From an uncultured Blastocatellia bacterium (lineage in GTDB: Bacteria; Acidobacteriota; Blastocatellia; Pyrinomonadales; Pyrinomonadaceae): a DNA stretch of 7,298 nucleotides. The notes under the pieces are model-generated. The model saw only the letters and a program-made list of their open reading frames with translations, was not told the origin of the DNA and did no database searches. The stretch's first letter is position 1. Each line of letters starts with the position of its first letter. The DNA lies in the NCBI GenBank assembly GCA_946480785.1, contig CAMLLD010000134.1, positions 1-7,298 of the forward strand. Direction: 5' to 3'. A program made the position numbers and the translations under genes. Below are positions 1 through 6,919 of this stretch, in pieces.

Positions 1-243
1 GTTGATGCCGATGCCGAGCGTGACGAGTTGCGGATTTTTGGTGACGGCGTTGCCCAACTGGCCCCGCAGAACATCGGCGGTGGTCGCGCCGCTGACGCAG
101 AGATTGGCGAGTTGCGCGGCGGGACGTTCTCCGAGAATTCGTCGGTGAAGACGAGCGACGTAGCCGCCGTTGACCGCGCCCACACCCGCGCCGGTCGAAT
201 CACCCAGCGCCACATAAACGAGCGGATCCAAATTCGATGACAT
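1..243 (-). CDS. SGNH/GDSL-family hydrolase, N-terminal part (runs off left edge)
   Basis: The reverse strand from ATG at 243 stays open for 81 codons to the window edge. It reads as the start of an SGNH-hydrolase (GDSL esterase/lipase) fold. Block I is VALGDSTGAG at residues 11-20, with nucleophile Ser16 in GDS. Block II is the Gly of SGAT at 51-54. The last visible residues, GIGIN at 77-81, lead into block III (GxND), whose Asn is residue 81. The catalytic Asp/His block V lies outside the window. Family members hydrolyse ester bonds in lipids, acylated sugars or similar substrates; the substrate cannot be told here. No signal peptide is visible, because block I begins within the first 14 residues, so a cytosolic enzyme is likely. 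It is divergent from the small gene at 273, with 29 bases between the starts. The family call is firm and the specificity unknown. Confidence 0.85.
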   Translation of the reverse strand, partial: MSSNLDPLVYVALGDSTGAGVGAVNGGYVARLHRRILGERPAAQLANLCVSGATTADVLRGQLGNAVTKNPQLVTLGIGIN

Positions 244-272
244 CCGTAAACTAGTGTATTAAACTACGCGAC
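244..272. promoter_or_regulatory. Short AT-rich spacer between two divergent starts
   Basis: These 29 bases separate the ATG of the SGNH hydrolase (243, minus) from the ATG of the small unknown gene (273, plus). The core (taaactagtgtattaaac) is clearly richer in A/T than the surrounding coding DNA, as expected for a promoter region. It is too short to hold two complete separate promoters, so at least one must extend into coding sequence. No clear -35/-10 pair and no strong Shine-Dalgarno could be assigned. The promoter role is inferred from position and composition only. Confidence 0.3.
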
Positions 273-635
273 ATGCCGCACTATGAACCCGAAGCCTGGC
301 GCGATCAGTCCGCTGCCGATCCCACGGCGCGCGATCAATGCCGGCTGCTCGATCTGCTCGGCCGCATCAACTATCGCATCCTGAGCGGCAATCGCGTTTA
401 CATCGAAGTCGAAGGCGTGGTCTACAAGACGATCTACGGCGGCTACTGGCGCAGCGTCTTCACAGGCATCGAGCATTACCTGCTGCGTTGCGAGCGCGTA
501 TCGAGTGCGGCATGGGCCGACGAGAATTCGAAGCCGGTCGATTTGCCGATCGCGTACTCGGCGGCGGGTTGGACCACCAGCGGCCACTCACTTTCCTTCC
601 TGCTCAATCGCTCCAGCGAGTTCACCGAGCAGTAA
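273..635 (+). CDS. Hypothetical small protein (120 aa)
   Basis: This is an open frame from ATG at 273 to TAA at 633-635. I do not recognise the family. Evidence that it is real: it fills the space between the SGNH hydrolase and the PLP enzyme almost exactly, its third codon positions favour G/C as in neighbouring genes, and its composition is that of a folded globular protein. The centre, residues about 24-75, has alternating hydrophobic and aromatic stretches ([30 protein letters not shown]). No signal peptide, membrane segment or metal-binding cysteine pattern is seen; the two Cys are isolated. Its last 16 codons (588-635) overlap the 3' end of the PLP-enzyme gene on the other strand. An open frame also exists opposite (264-587), but its arginine-rich, low-quality composition marks it as a shadow. 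No function is proposed. Confidence 0.55.
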   Translation: MPHYEPEAWRDQSAADPTARDQCRLLDLLGRINYRILSGNRVYIEVEGVVYKTIYGGYWRSVFTGIEHYLLRCERVSSAAWADENSKPVDLPIAYSAAGWTTSGHSLSFLLNRSSEFTEQ

Positions 636-1839
636 ATCAGCATCTTCAATTGAGAACGGCATCGGCGGGCGGATCTTCAGCACGTTGTGGTGTGGTCCTT
701 CCGTGCCGAGGAGGATGCCGCGTTCGCGCATGTGGTTGACGATGTTGTCGGCTTCGGTGGTTGCGGGTGTGTTGTTTTTCGCTAGTTCGACGCCGATGAA
801 AAAACCTGAGCCACGGACGTCACTAATTAGTGGAGAACGAGTTTGTAGCTCGCGCAAGCCTTGGATGAGATGTGTTCCGACTTCCAGCGCGTGCTGCTGC
901 AGCTTCCCTTCCTGGACCACGTCGAGGACGGCGAGGCCGATCGCGCACGAGACGGTGTTGCCGCCGAACGTGCTGAAGAACTCCATGCCGTTGTCGAACG
1001 AGCGGGCGATCTCGGGTGTGGTGATTACGGCGCCGATCGGATGACCGTTGCCGATCGGTTTGCCGAGCACTACGATGTCGGGCACGACGCCGTCAGCGCC
1101 GACGCCGTAATGTTCGAAGGCCCAGAATTGAGTGCCGATGCGCCCGTAACCCGTTTGCACTTCGTCGGCAATACACACGCCGCCGGCAGCTCGAACAAGT
1201 TCATAAACCTGACTAAGGTATCCGTCAGGTAGCACGATCTGCCCCGCGACGCTCGGCATCGACTCGGCGATGAATCCGCACAGATCTCGGCCTTTCTGCT
1301 TCAATCCCCTTAAAACGGATCGCACGCTTTCGACGCCTTCCGCTGAAAGCGGGATCTTATGCACCCACTCCGGTGGTCCACTCCCACCGGGTCCATCGTG
1401 TTTGTAAGGACTCAGATCAACGAGCGTGGTCGTGTTTCCGTGATACGCATGATCGAGCACGATCATGTCCTGCGCTTTCGTGTGCGCGCGTGCGAGTCGC
1501 AACGCGAGCTCGTTCGCCTCGCTGCCGGACGAAGTAACAAACACGCAGCGGATCAGGCAACGTCGCCGTGAGCCGCTCGGCGTAACGAAGAATCAGCTCG
1601 TGAAGATAACGTGTGTTCGTATTCAACAAGCGCATCTGCTCGACACCCGCCGCAACGACGCGCGGATGACAATGCCCGACGTGCGCGACGTTGTTGTAAG
1701 CGTCGAGATAGCGGCGCCCCTCGTCGTCGAAGAGATACTGCATCTCGCCCCGCACGATCTTCACCGGATTGCGATACGAGACACTGAGATTTCCTCCCAG
1801 CAATCGCTTTCGCGCCGCAAGCGTTTCGTCTTTGTTCAT
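588..1839 (-). pseudogene. Class III PLP-dependent phospho-lyase/aminotransferase (ETNPPL/PHYKPL-like), frameshifted
   Basis: This gene lies in two frames. The N-terminal part runs from ATG at 1839 and matches the family through [14 protein letters not shown] (residues 49-62), [11 protein letters not shown] (71-81) and [11 protein letters not shown] (94-104), then leaves frame and stops at 1417. The C-terminal part is open from GTG at 1544 to TGA at 588 and carries [23 protein letters not shown], the GKPIGNGHP motif with the PLP-binding lysine (codon 1059-1061), [12 protein letters not shown] and NVLKIRPP. Joined, they give about 418 residues, the usual family length, with Asp227 and Lys262 as the PLP-contacting pair. 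The motifs resemble animal ethanolamine-phosphate and 5-phosphohydroxylysine phospho-lyases, which release phosphate and ammonia, more than ordinary transaminases; that choice is inference. The start codon overlaps the kinase stop (ATGA, 1836-1839) with no Shine-Dalgarno, implying translational coupling. A single lesion in an otherwise clean gene means recent mutation or sequence error. Confidence 0.85.
1525..1532 (-). other. Frameshift site in the PLP-enzyme gene
   Basis: Reading the minus strand, the upstream frame ends its family match with the Val codon at 1530-1528. The downstream frame begins its match with the Ser codon of SGSEAN at 1529-1527, so the two codons overlap by two bases. 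Family members have one residue between these positions (VCYFV-x-SGSEAN), so a loss of five bases would explain the junction exactly, giving 418 codons plus stop. A one-base insertion slightly upstream is an alternative but leaves the protein shorter than its relatives. There is no slippery heptamer at the junction that would suggest programmed frameshifting. Confidence 0.75.
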
Positions 1840-2789
1840 GAATTTATTAAGCGCGGCAAGGTTTGGGCGATCAATTCCTGACTGACTCCCAAATACTCGT
1901 TCTCCGGCTGTTGCGCCTGCTGGTGCGCGGCGATGCAAACGCTCATGCAGAGTCGCAGTCGCACGAGCGGCCACAACGCCTCGCGCTCAGCTTCGGTCAG
2001 CGCAAACTCTTCTTCGTAGCCTTCAATCACCGGTGCTGCCGCTGCATACGGATCGTCCTTGCCGAGCACCGCATACGCGATCGCAATCGCGAGATCGCCA
2101 ACCGTGTAGCTGTAAACGATGTCGCCAAAATCAATGAACCCGACGACCTCATCCCCATCCACCAACACGTTATAGTCGTTCGCGTCCCCGTGAATCACAC
2201 TCCGACGTAACTTCTCCAAATCACAACTCACGCTATAACCAGTGACGACCTCGCGTAACCAACCCGCTTCGATCTGTGCGCCGTACCTCGCTAAAACCTC
2301 TTTCCCCTGAGCCAAGTCCCAGTAAAACTCACGATGCGCCGCCGGATGATCGAACCCCACCAACGCACGACTAAGCCGCCCTAACTTCCTTCCCAAATCA
2401 CGCAACAACTCCGGCGACTGCAACTCAACCGTCGCGAGCGGCTTTCCCGGCAAATAACTCAACACTCGCACGAACGATCCATCAACAACGACAATCTCCT
2501 CGCCCGAAAGCGCCGGCAAAACACGCGGACAAAACAAGACGCGCTCCGCCAGGTGCTTCATCATCGCATCCTGCGCTTCCAACACCACCCGTTCCTCCTG
2601 CACATTCGCGATCTTCAGCACAAACTTCTCACCATCACGCGCAACGAGCAGGAAGTTTCGATCGCGCTCACTCGGCAACTCGCTCGCACTCGCTTGAATA
2701 CCGAAATACTTCTCGGCTATAGCTTGTGCGAAAATACTATCTACCGATTCCAGAGATGTCAGATTGGGGGCGTTCATGCTTCGGCTCAT
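1836..2789 (-). CDS. APH-fold small-molecule kinase, hydroxylysine-kinase-like
   Basis: This 317-residue protein has the aminoglycoside phosphotransferase (APH/choline kinase) fold. The N-lobe has a beta-strand pair with the ATP-contacting lysine at VLKI (Lys59). The C-lobe has the catalytic loop [12 protein letters not shown] (198-209; His200, Asp202, Asn207) and the metal-binding IDFGD (219-223, Asp220). The segment after it, [18 protein letters not shown], is close to the hydroxylysine kinase (HYKK/AGPHD1) pattern rather than to antibiotic-resistance enzymes. The expected reaction is ATP-dependent phosphorylation of a hydroxyl on an amino-alcohol or hydroxy-amino acid. The product would feed the PLP phospho-lyase encoded directly downstream with a 4-base ATGA overlap. 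No signal peptide: cytosolic. The start is uncertain. ATG at 2789 gives the longest frame; ATG at 2777 would give 313 residues and a smaller overlap with the divergent gene. Neither has a strong Shine-Dalgarno. The exact substrate is inferred, and homoserine-kinase-type relatives are an alternative. Confidence 0.85.
   Translation of the reverse strand: MSRSMNAPNLTSLESVDSIFAQAIAEKYFGIQASASELPSERDRNFLLVARDGEKFVLKIANVQEERVVLEAQDAMMKHLAERVLFCPRVLPALSGEEIVVVDGSFVRVLSYLPGKPLATVELQSPELLRDLGRKLGRLSRALVGFDHPAAHREFYWDLAQGKEVLARYGAQIEAGWLREVVTGYSVSCDLEKLRRSVIHGDANDYNVLVDGDEVVGFIDFGDIVYSYTVGDLAIAIAYAVLGKDDPYAAAAPVIEGYEEEFALTEAEREALWPLVRLRLCMSVCIAAHQQAQQPENEYLGVSQELIAQTLPRLINS
2764..2770 (+). promoter_or_regulatory. 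Probable ribosome binding site of the Asp-box protein gene
   Basis: The G-run in ttggggg ends five bases before ATG at 2776 and is the best Shine-Dalgarno-like sequence in the area. It supports ATG 2776 over the in-frame TTG at 2764, which would put a Gly-Ala-Phe extension in front of the signal peptide. The match to the anti-Shine-Dalgarno is poor apart from the G-run. Confidence 0.35.
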
Positions 2790-5700
2790 CTTAATGCTGC
2801 TCTTGGCTACTGTTCCAGGCCAAGCTCAGGCTCAGGCCCAGCCTCAGGCGCAATCGCCTGACAGCGCTATCTTCAACAACCTGCGCTATCGCCTCGTTGG
2901 ACCATCGCGCGGCGGCCGCGTCACCACTGTCACCGGCGTCCCTTCGCAGCCGAAGACTTTCTACATGGGCGTCGCGAGCGGCGGCCTCTTCCGCACCACT
3001 GACAGCGGCGCAACCTGGACTCCGATCACCGACGGCAAAGTCCCGCTCGGCTCGACCGGCTGTGTCGCCGTCGCGGATTCAGATCCGAATGTTATTTATC
3101 TCGGCACCGGCTCTGATGGCGTGCGCAGCAACGTCTCCACCGGCCGCGGCGTGTACAAGTCGACTGACGGCGGCGAAACGTGGAAGTTCCTCGGTCTCTA
3201 CAACGCCGGACAGATCGGCGCCGTGCGTATTCACCCCACGAACCCGAACATCGTGTGGGTCTCCGCAACCGGCGACATCTTCAAAGCCAACAGCGAACGC
3301 GGCGTCTTCAAAACCACTGATGGCGGCGTCACGTGGCGCAAAGTTCTCTTCGTTTCCGACACGATCGGCGCGATGGACGTGGAGCTTCAACCCGCCAATC
3401 CTGATGTGGTCTACGCGTGGATGTCGCGGCTCGAACGCAAGCCGTGGACAATCATCAGCGGCTCGCGCGAAGGCGGCTTGTACAAGAGCACTGACGGCGG
3501 CGAACACTTCACTCAAATCACCAACGGCCTGCCGCACGAACTTATCGGCAAAGCGAATCTCGCGGTCACGAACGCGAATCCGAATCGCATCTACGCGCTC
3601 GTCGAAGCGAAGCCCGGCGGCGGTCTTTATCGCTCCGATGACGCGGGACAAACGTGGACCATGATCAACTCGCAACCGGCGCTGATCCAACGCCCGTTTT
3701 ACTACACAACGCTCGGCGCCGATCCGTCGAACGCCGATGTCGTTTACGCGGGCGCTGAAGGTTTCTTCAAATCAGTAGACGGTGGCAAGACGTTCACTCC
3801 GTTTCGCACGCCGCACGGCGACAATCACGACATCTGGATCAATCCCAAAGACAGCCAGATCATGATCCAGTCGAACGACGGTGGCGCAAACGTTTCCACT
3901 GACGGCGGCCGCACGTGGTCCACGCAAATGAATCAACCCACTGCGGAGATCTACGGCGTCTGGGTCGACGATCAGTTTCCCTACAAAATCTATGGCGCGC
4001 AGCAGGACAACTCGACGCTCATCATTTCGAGTCAGGCCGAACCTTACAACCTCAGCGACTGGCGACCCGGCCCGGGTTGTGAGACTGGTCCAATCATGCC
4101 GCACCCGCTGAATCCCGACATCGTTTACGGCTCGTGCAAGGGCCAGTATGGCGTGATGAATCTGAAGACGGGTCAGGAGAAGAACTACTGGATCGGCGCG
4201 CAGTCGTTGTACGGCAATCCCGCGAGCGACCTGATCTATCGTATGCAGCGCGTGTCGCCGATGGCCACTTCGCCGCACGACCCGGAGGTGCTTTATTACG
4301 GCTCGCAGTATCTGCATCGCACGCGTGACCGCGGTGTGACGTGGGAACGGATCTCACCGGATCTCACGGCGCATCCTGAGTGTTGTCAGGGCGCGAGCGG
4401 CGAACCGATCACGCGCGACGTTACGGGTGAAGAGTTTTACAGCACGTTGTACGCGATCACGGAGTCGCCGCTGGAGAAAGGCGTGATCTGGACGGGCGCG
4501 AACGATGGTCCGTTTTATGTCACGCGCGACAACGGTAAGAATTGGACCAACGTCACGCCGAAAGATCTGCCGCCGGGCGGGCGCGTGCAATACATCGAAG
4601 CGTCGCCGCATCGCAAAGGCTCGGCGTATTACGCCGTGTATCGCTGGCTGCTCGGCGACTATCAGCCTTACATCTATCGCACCGACGATTACGGCAAGAC
4701 GTGGACGCGTTTGACTGACGGCAAGAACGGGATTCCGGCCGATTGGCCCACGCGCGTTGTGCGTGAAGATCCCGATCGCGCGGGGCTGCTTTATGCGGGC
4801 ACGGAATTCGGGATGTTCATCTCGTTTGACAACGGCGCGCATTGGCAGTCGTTTCAGTTGAACCTGCCGCAAGTGCCGGTGACGGATATTAAGGTGCATC
4901 ACCAGGATTTGATCGTTTCGACGCAGGGCCGGGCGATCTGGATCGTGGACAATGTGAGTTCGCTTCATCAGCTCCCGGCGCAGTCCGCGCGCTCGGAGAT
5001 CGTGCTCTTCAAGCCGCGCGATGGTTATCGCACACGCGTGAGTCCGGCGGTGCTTGGACCAGTGGTTGATTATTACTTGCCGTCGGTTCCGGTGAAGCCG
5101 GTCGAGATTGAGATCCTCGACAGCAAAGGAGCAGTGGTCAATTCGTACAACAGTGACGCACCCGCGTTGCGCGGCCGGGGGAATCAGGGTGCGGCTGGTG
5201 CTGCTCCCGGCGGCGCTGCTGGCGCTGAATCAGATCCTGACGCGGGACCTGCGCGTCGTGCGACGCCGCCACCGCGCGTCACGAAGATCGCAGGATTGAA
5301 TCGTTTTGCGTGGGACGTGCGCAATCAGGCCGGCGTCACGCTGCCGCCGGGCCAGTATCAGGTTCGCTTGAAATCCGGCGCAGTCACGCTCACTCAACCC
5401 TTAACCGTCCTGATCGATCCGCGCGTCGCCGCCGACGGCGTCACGCTCGCGGACCTTCAGGAACAATTCGAGCACAACATGCGCATGCGCGAACTCGTCA
5501 CCGAAGTAAACCAACTCATCTCACGCGTTCGCGAAGCGCAGAATAAATTGCGGGACAATCCCGGTTCCGATGGAGCGCTGTCAGCTTTGAACGCCATTTC
5601 CGCGAAGCTGTTGACCGAGCCCGTGCGTTACGGCAAACCCGGCCTGCAGGCGCACATCACTTACCTCGCGAGCATGACAGCGAACGTCGACCAGAAGATC

Positions 5701-5796
5701 GGCCGCGACGCAATCGAACGTTACACTGTACTCAAAAAGGAACTCGACAGTGTTAAGGCCGAAGTCGATCGGCTGCTGCCACCGACGCAAAACTGA
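2776..5796 (+). CDS. Secreted Asp-box (BNR/sortilin VPS10-like) beta-propeller protein
   Basis: This is a protein of 1006 residues counted from ATG 2776. Residues 1-19 form a signal peptide (hydrophobic [12 protein letters not shown], then AQA as a likely cleavage site), followed by a Gln-Ala run. The mature part opens with YRLVGPSRGGRVTTVTG and carries eleven Asp-box motifs (S/T-x-D-x-G-x-T/N-W/F) at about residues 74, 129, 180, 238, 287, 333, 374, 516, 583, 636 and 683, the pattern of sortilin/VPS10-type and BNR propellers. An Ala/Gly/Pro-rich linker (about 799-832) leads to a small beta domain (FAWDVRNQAG, LPPGQYQVRL) and a charged helical C-terminus (about 890-1006) that may form a coiled coil. 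Such proteins are abundant in Acidobacteriota and Bacteroidota. Their role is mostly unknown, and relatives include xyloglucanases and sialidases. No sialidase arginine triad could be assigned, so an enzyme activity is not claimed. The next gene starts 6 bases after its stop. Confidence 0.9.
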   Translation: MLRLILMLLLATVPGQAQAQAQPQAQSPDSAIFNNLRYRLVGPSRGGRVTTVTGVPSQPKTFYMGVASGGLFRTTDSGATWTPITDGKVPLGSTGCVAVADSDPNVIYLGTGSDGVRSNVSTGRGVYKSTDGGETWKFLGLYNAGQIGAVRIHPTNPNIVWVSATGDIFKANSERGVFKTTDGGVTWRKVLFVSDTIGAMDVELQPANPDVVYAWMSRLERKPWTIISGSREGGLYKSTDGGEHFTQITNGLPHELIGKANLAVTNANPNRIYALVEAKPGGGLYRSDDAGQTWTMINSQPALIQRPFYYTTLGADPSNADVVYAGAEGFFKSVDGGKTFTPFRTPHGDNHDIWINPKDSQIMIQSNDGGANVSTDGGRTWSTQMNQPTAEIYGVWVDDQFPYKIYGAQQDNSTLIISSQAEPYNLSDWRPGPGCETGPIMPHPLNPDIVYGSCKGQYGVMNLKTGQEKNYWIGAQSLYGNPASDLIYRMQRVSPMATSPHDPEVLYYGSQYLHRTRDRGVTWERISPDLTAHPECCQGASGEPITRDVTGEEFYSTLYAITESPLEKGVIWTGANDGPFYVTRDNGKNWTNVTPKDLPPGGRVQYIEASPHRKGSAYYAVYRWLLGDYQPYIYRTDDYGKTWTRLTDGKNGIPADWPTRVVREDPDRAGLLYAGTEFGMFISFDNGAHWQSFQLNLPQVPVTDIKVHHQDLIVSTQGRAIWIVDNVSSLHQLPAQSARSEIVLFKPRDGYRTRVSPAVLGPVVDYYLPSVPVKPVEIEILDSKGAVVNSYNSDAPALRGRGNQGAAGAAPGGAAGAESDPDAGPARRATPPPRVTKIAGLNRFAWDVRNQAGVTLPPGQYQVRLKSGAVTLTQPLTVLIDPRVAADGVTLADLQEQFEHNMRMRELVTEVNQLISRVREAQNKLRDNPGSDGALSALNAISAKLLTEPVRYGKPGLQAHITYLASMTANVDQKIGRDAIERYTVLKKELDSVKAEVDRLLPPTQN
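2821..2853 (+). repeat. Short Gln-Ala coding repeat after the signal peptide
   Basis: A run of CAG/CAA codons alternating with GCT/GCC/GCG (one CCT) encodes QAQAQAQPQAQ just after the hydrophobic core of the signal peptide. The units are near-identical hexamers (caggct, caggcc, cagcct). This would suit a flexible mature N-terminus with several AxA signal peptidase sites. Its length could vary between strains by replication slippage in six-base steps without loss of frame. Confidence 0.6.
2995..4845 (+). repeat. Eleven dispersed Asp-box motifs within the propeller coding region
   Basis: The repeats are protein-level motifs of the form S/T-x-D-G-G-x-T-W. The most regular are TTDSGATW, STDGGETW, TTDGGVTW, STDGGEHF and STDGGRTW. 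Later copies diverge (TRDRGVTW, TRDNGKNW, TDDYGKTW, SFDNGAHW). At DNA level several share the string actgacggcgg (near 3164, 3490 and 3900). The first seven are about 40-60 residues apart, as expected for one motif per propeller blade. A gap of about 142 residues separates the seventh (residue 374) from the eighth (516), which may be an insertion, a degenerate blade or the boundary between two propellers. Confidence 0.8.
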
Positions 5797-5802
5797 TCTG
5801 CC

Positions 5803-6900
5803 ATGCAACAACGCATCGTTTCGTTTCTTCCCTCCGCCACCGAGATCGCCTGCGCGCTCGGGTTAGCCGATTCCATCGTCGGGATAACGCACGAGTGTGA
5901 TTATCCGCCGGAGATCAAATCGAAGCCGGTCGTCGTGCGCAACGCGTTGCCAATCGAGACGATGACCCAGAGCGAGATCGATCGCGCAGTCGCGGAACGC
6001 ATGCGCTCCGGGCAGAGTCTTTATCAGATCGACGAAGCATTGTTACGAAACCTCGCACCGGACCTCATACTGACGCAGGATCTCTGTCAGGTTTGCGCGC
6101 CCTCGGGAAACGAAGTGTCGCAAGTGCTGAAAGCGCTGCCGCACACACCGCAGATCCTGTGGCTGACGCCACAATCACTCGACGAGATCTTCGACAACGT
6201 GCGCGAGCTCGGTGCGGCAACCGGACGAACCGCGGAAGCCGAAGAACTCATCGCGGACCGCGAGGCGCGGCTCGCTCAGTTACACAAACGAATCGAAACA
6301 GTTGCCGAACGTCCGCGAGTCTTTTGCATGGAGTGGCTCGATCCGGTGTTCGCAAGCGGACACTGGGTACCCGAACTGGTGAAGCTCGCAGGCGGCGTCG
6401 ACGAGTTAGGCCGCGAACGCGGCGAGTCGGTGCGCATCTCGTGGGACGACATCGTTGCGTGGGATCCGGAAGTGCTCGTGATCATGCCGTGCGGTTTCAA
6501 TCTACAGCAGACGATGAAACAGATCTGGAGCGTCTTCGGCCCTTACGCCTCCGGCTCTGCGAAGTCGGGATCTCCACATCGATTCTTCGAGTTGTCAGCC
6601 GTAAAGAACCACCGTGTCTACGCGGTCGACGCAAACTCATACTTCGCCCGTCCCGGCCCGCGTGTCGTCGAAGGCGCGGAACTCCTCGCCCGCCTCATCC
6701 ACCCCGAGATCTTCAGGAACGACCCCATTCCACCCGAATTCACCAACGCCTATCAACCCGTCGACATCGCCCTCCTCCAAGGCGCACTCGAACCGGAAAA
6801 AGACTACTATATGGAACGCGGCGCATTCGTTTTCACCGAGAGCTATCTGCGCCGCCGCGGCTACTGCTGCGGCAGCGGCTGCCGCCACTGCCCCTACTAA
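5803..6900 (+). CDS. Cobalamin-binding-protein-like (BtuF fold) protein with Cys-rich C-terminal tail
   Basis: This 365-residue protein has the two-lobed, helix-linked periplasmic-binding fold of BtuF-type proteins. IVSFLPSATEIACALG (5-20) is the hallmark N-terminus, followed by GITHECDYP (28-35), DLILTQDLCQVC (87-98), the linking helices (about 125-170), EWLDPVF-GHWVPELV (177-193) and YFARPGPRVVEG (280-291). There is no signal peptide: the fold begins at residue 4, so it is probably cytosolic, unlike transport BtuF. The DLCQVC motif (Cys95, Cys98) is typical of the cytosolic subgroup annotated as cobalamin-binding proteins. The C-terminus adds FTESYLRRRGYCCGSGCRHC (344-363), with Cys355, 356, 360 and 363. 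It resembles the small family of unknown function known as DUF5522 and could hold a metal or Fe-S cluster; that is inference. ATG lies 6 bases after the previous stop with no clear Shine-Dalgarno, suggesting coupling. The ligand is unproven. Confidence 0.85.
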   Translation: MQQRIVSFLPSATEIACALGLADSIVGITHECDYPPEIKSKPVVVRNALPIETMTQSEIDRAVAERMRSGQSLYQIDEALLRNLAPDLILTQDLCQVCAPSGNEVSQVLKALPHTPQILWLTPQSLDEIFDNVRELGAATGRTAEAEELIADREARLAQLHKRIETVAERPRVFCMEWLDPVFASGHWVPELVKLAGGVDELGRERGESVRISWDDIVAWDPEVLVIMPCGFNLQQTMKQIWSVFGPYASGSAKSGSPHRFFELSAVKNHRVYAVDANSYFARPGPRVVEGAELLARLIHPEIFRNDPIPPEFTNAYQPVDIALLQGALEPEKDYYMERGAFVFTESYLRRRGYCCGSGCRHCPY

Positions 6901-6908
6901 AAACGAAT

Positions 6909-6914
6909 AGGAAA
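6909..6914 (+). promoter_or_regulatory. Shine-Dalgarno of the M3 peptidase gene
   Basis: AGGAAA lies five bases upstream of ATG 6920 inside the 19-base gap after the previous stop. It is the clearest ribosome binding site in the window and fixes the start that gives a complete signal peptide. It suggests that this gene is translated independently even if it is co-transcribed. Confidence 0.65.
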
Positions 6915-6919
6915 TCCAC

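Noticed and set aside
264..587. Open frame of 107 codons on the minus strand opposite the small unknown gene
   Set aside because: Composition is rich in Arg/Ala/Asp without a recognisable pattern, and it mirrors the plus-strand frame codon by codon. The plus-strand frame has the better amino-acid and codon profile.
505..1044. Plus-strand open frame of 179 codons across the PLP-enzyme gene
   Set aside because: It lies opposite a region with unmistakable class III PLP-enzyme motifs on the minus strand, and its own product is low-complexity Ser/Arg/Pro sequence.
1525..1532. Programmed ribosomal frameshifting as an explanation for the two-frame PLP enzyme
   Set aside because: There is no slippery heptamer, no internal Shine-Dalgarno-like stimulator and no obvious downstream stem, and the family is normally encoded in one frame.
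1836..2789. Antibiotic-resistance aminoglycoside phosphotransferase
   Set aside because: The fold is shared, but the sequence around IDFGD and the PLP-enzyme neighbour match metabolic hydroxylysine-kinase-like proteins instead.
4354..4968. Minus-strand frame of 204 codons, with similar long frames at 3079-3690 and 3772-4317
   Set aside because: These lie wholly inside the Asp-box protein gene. They are GC-rich antisense shadows with Arg/Val/Asp-biased composition and no family motifs.
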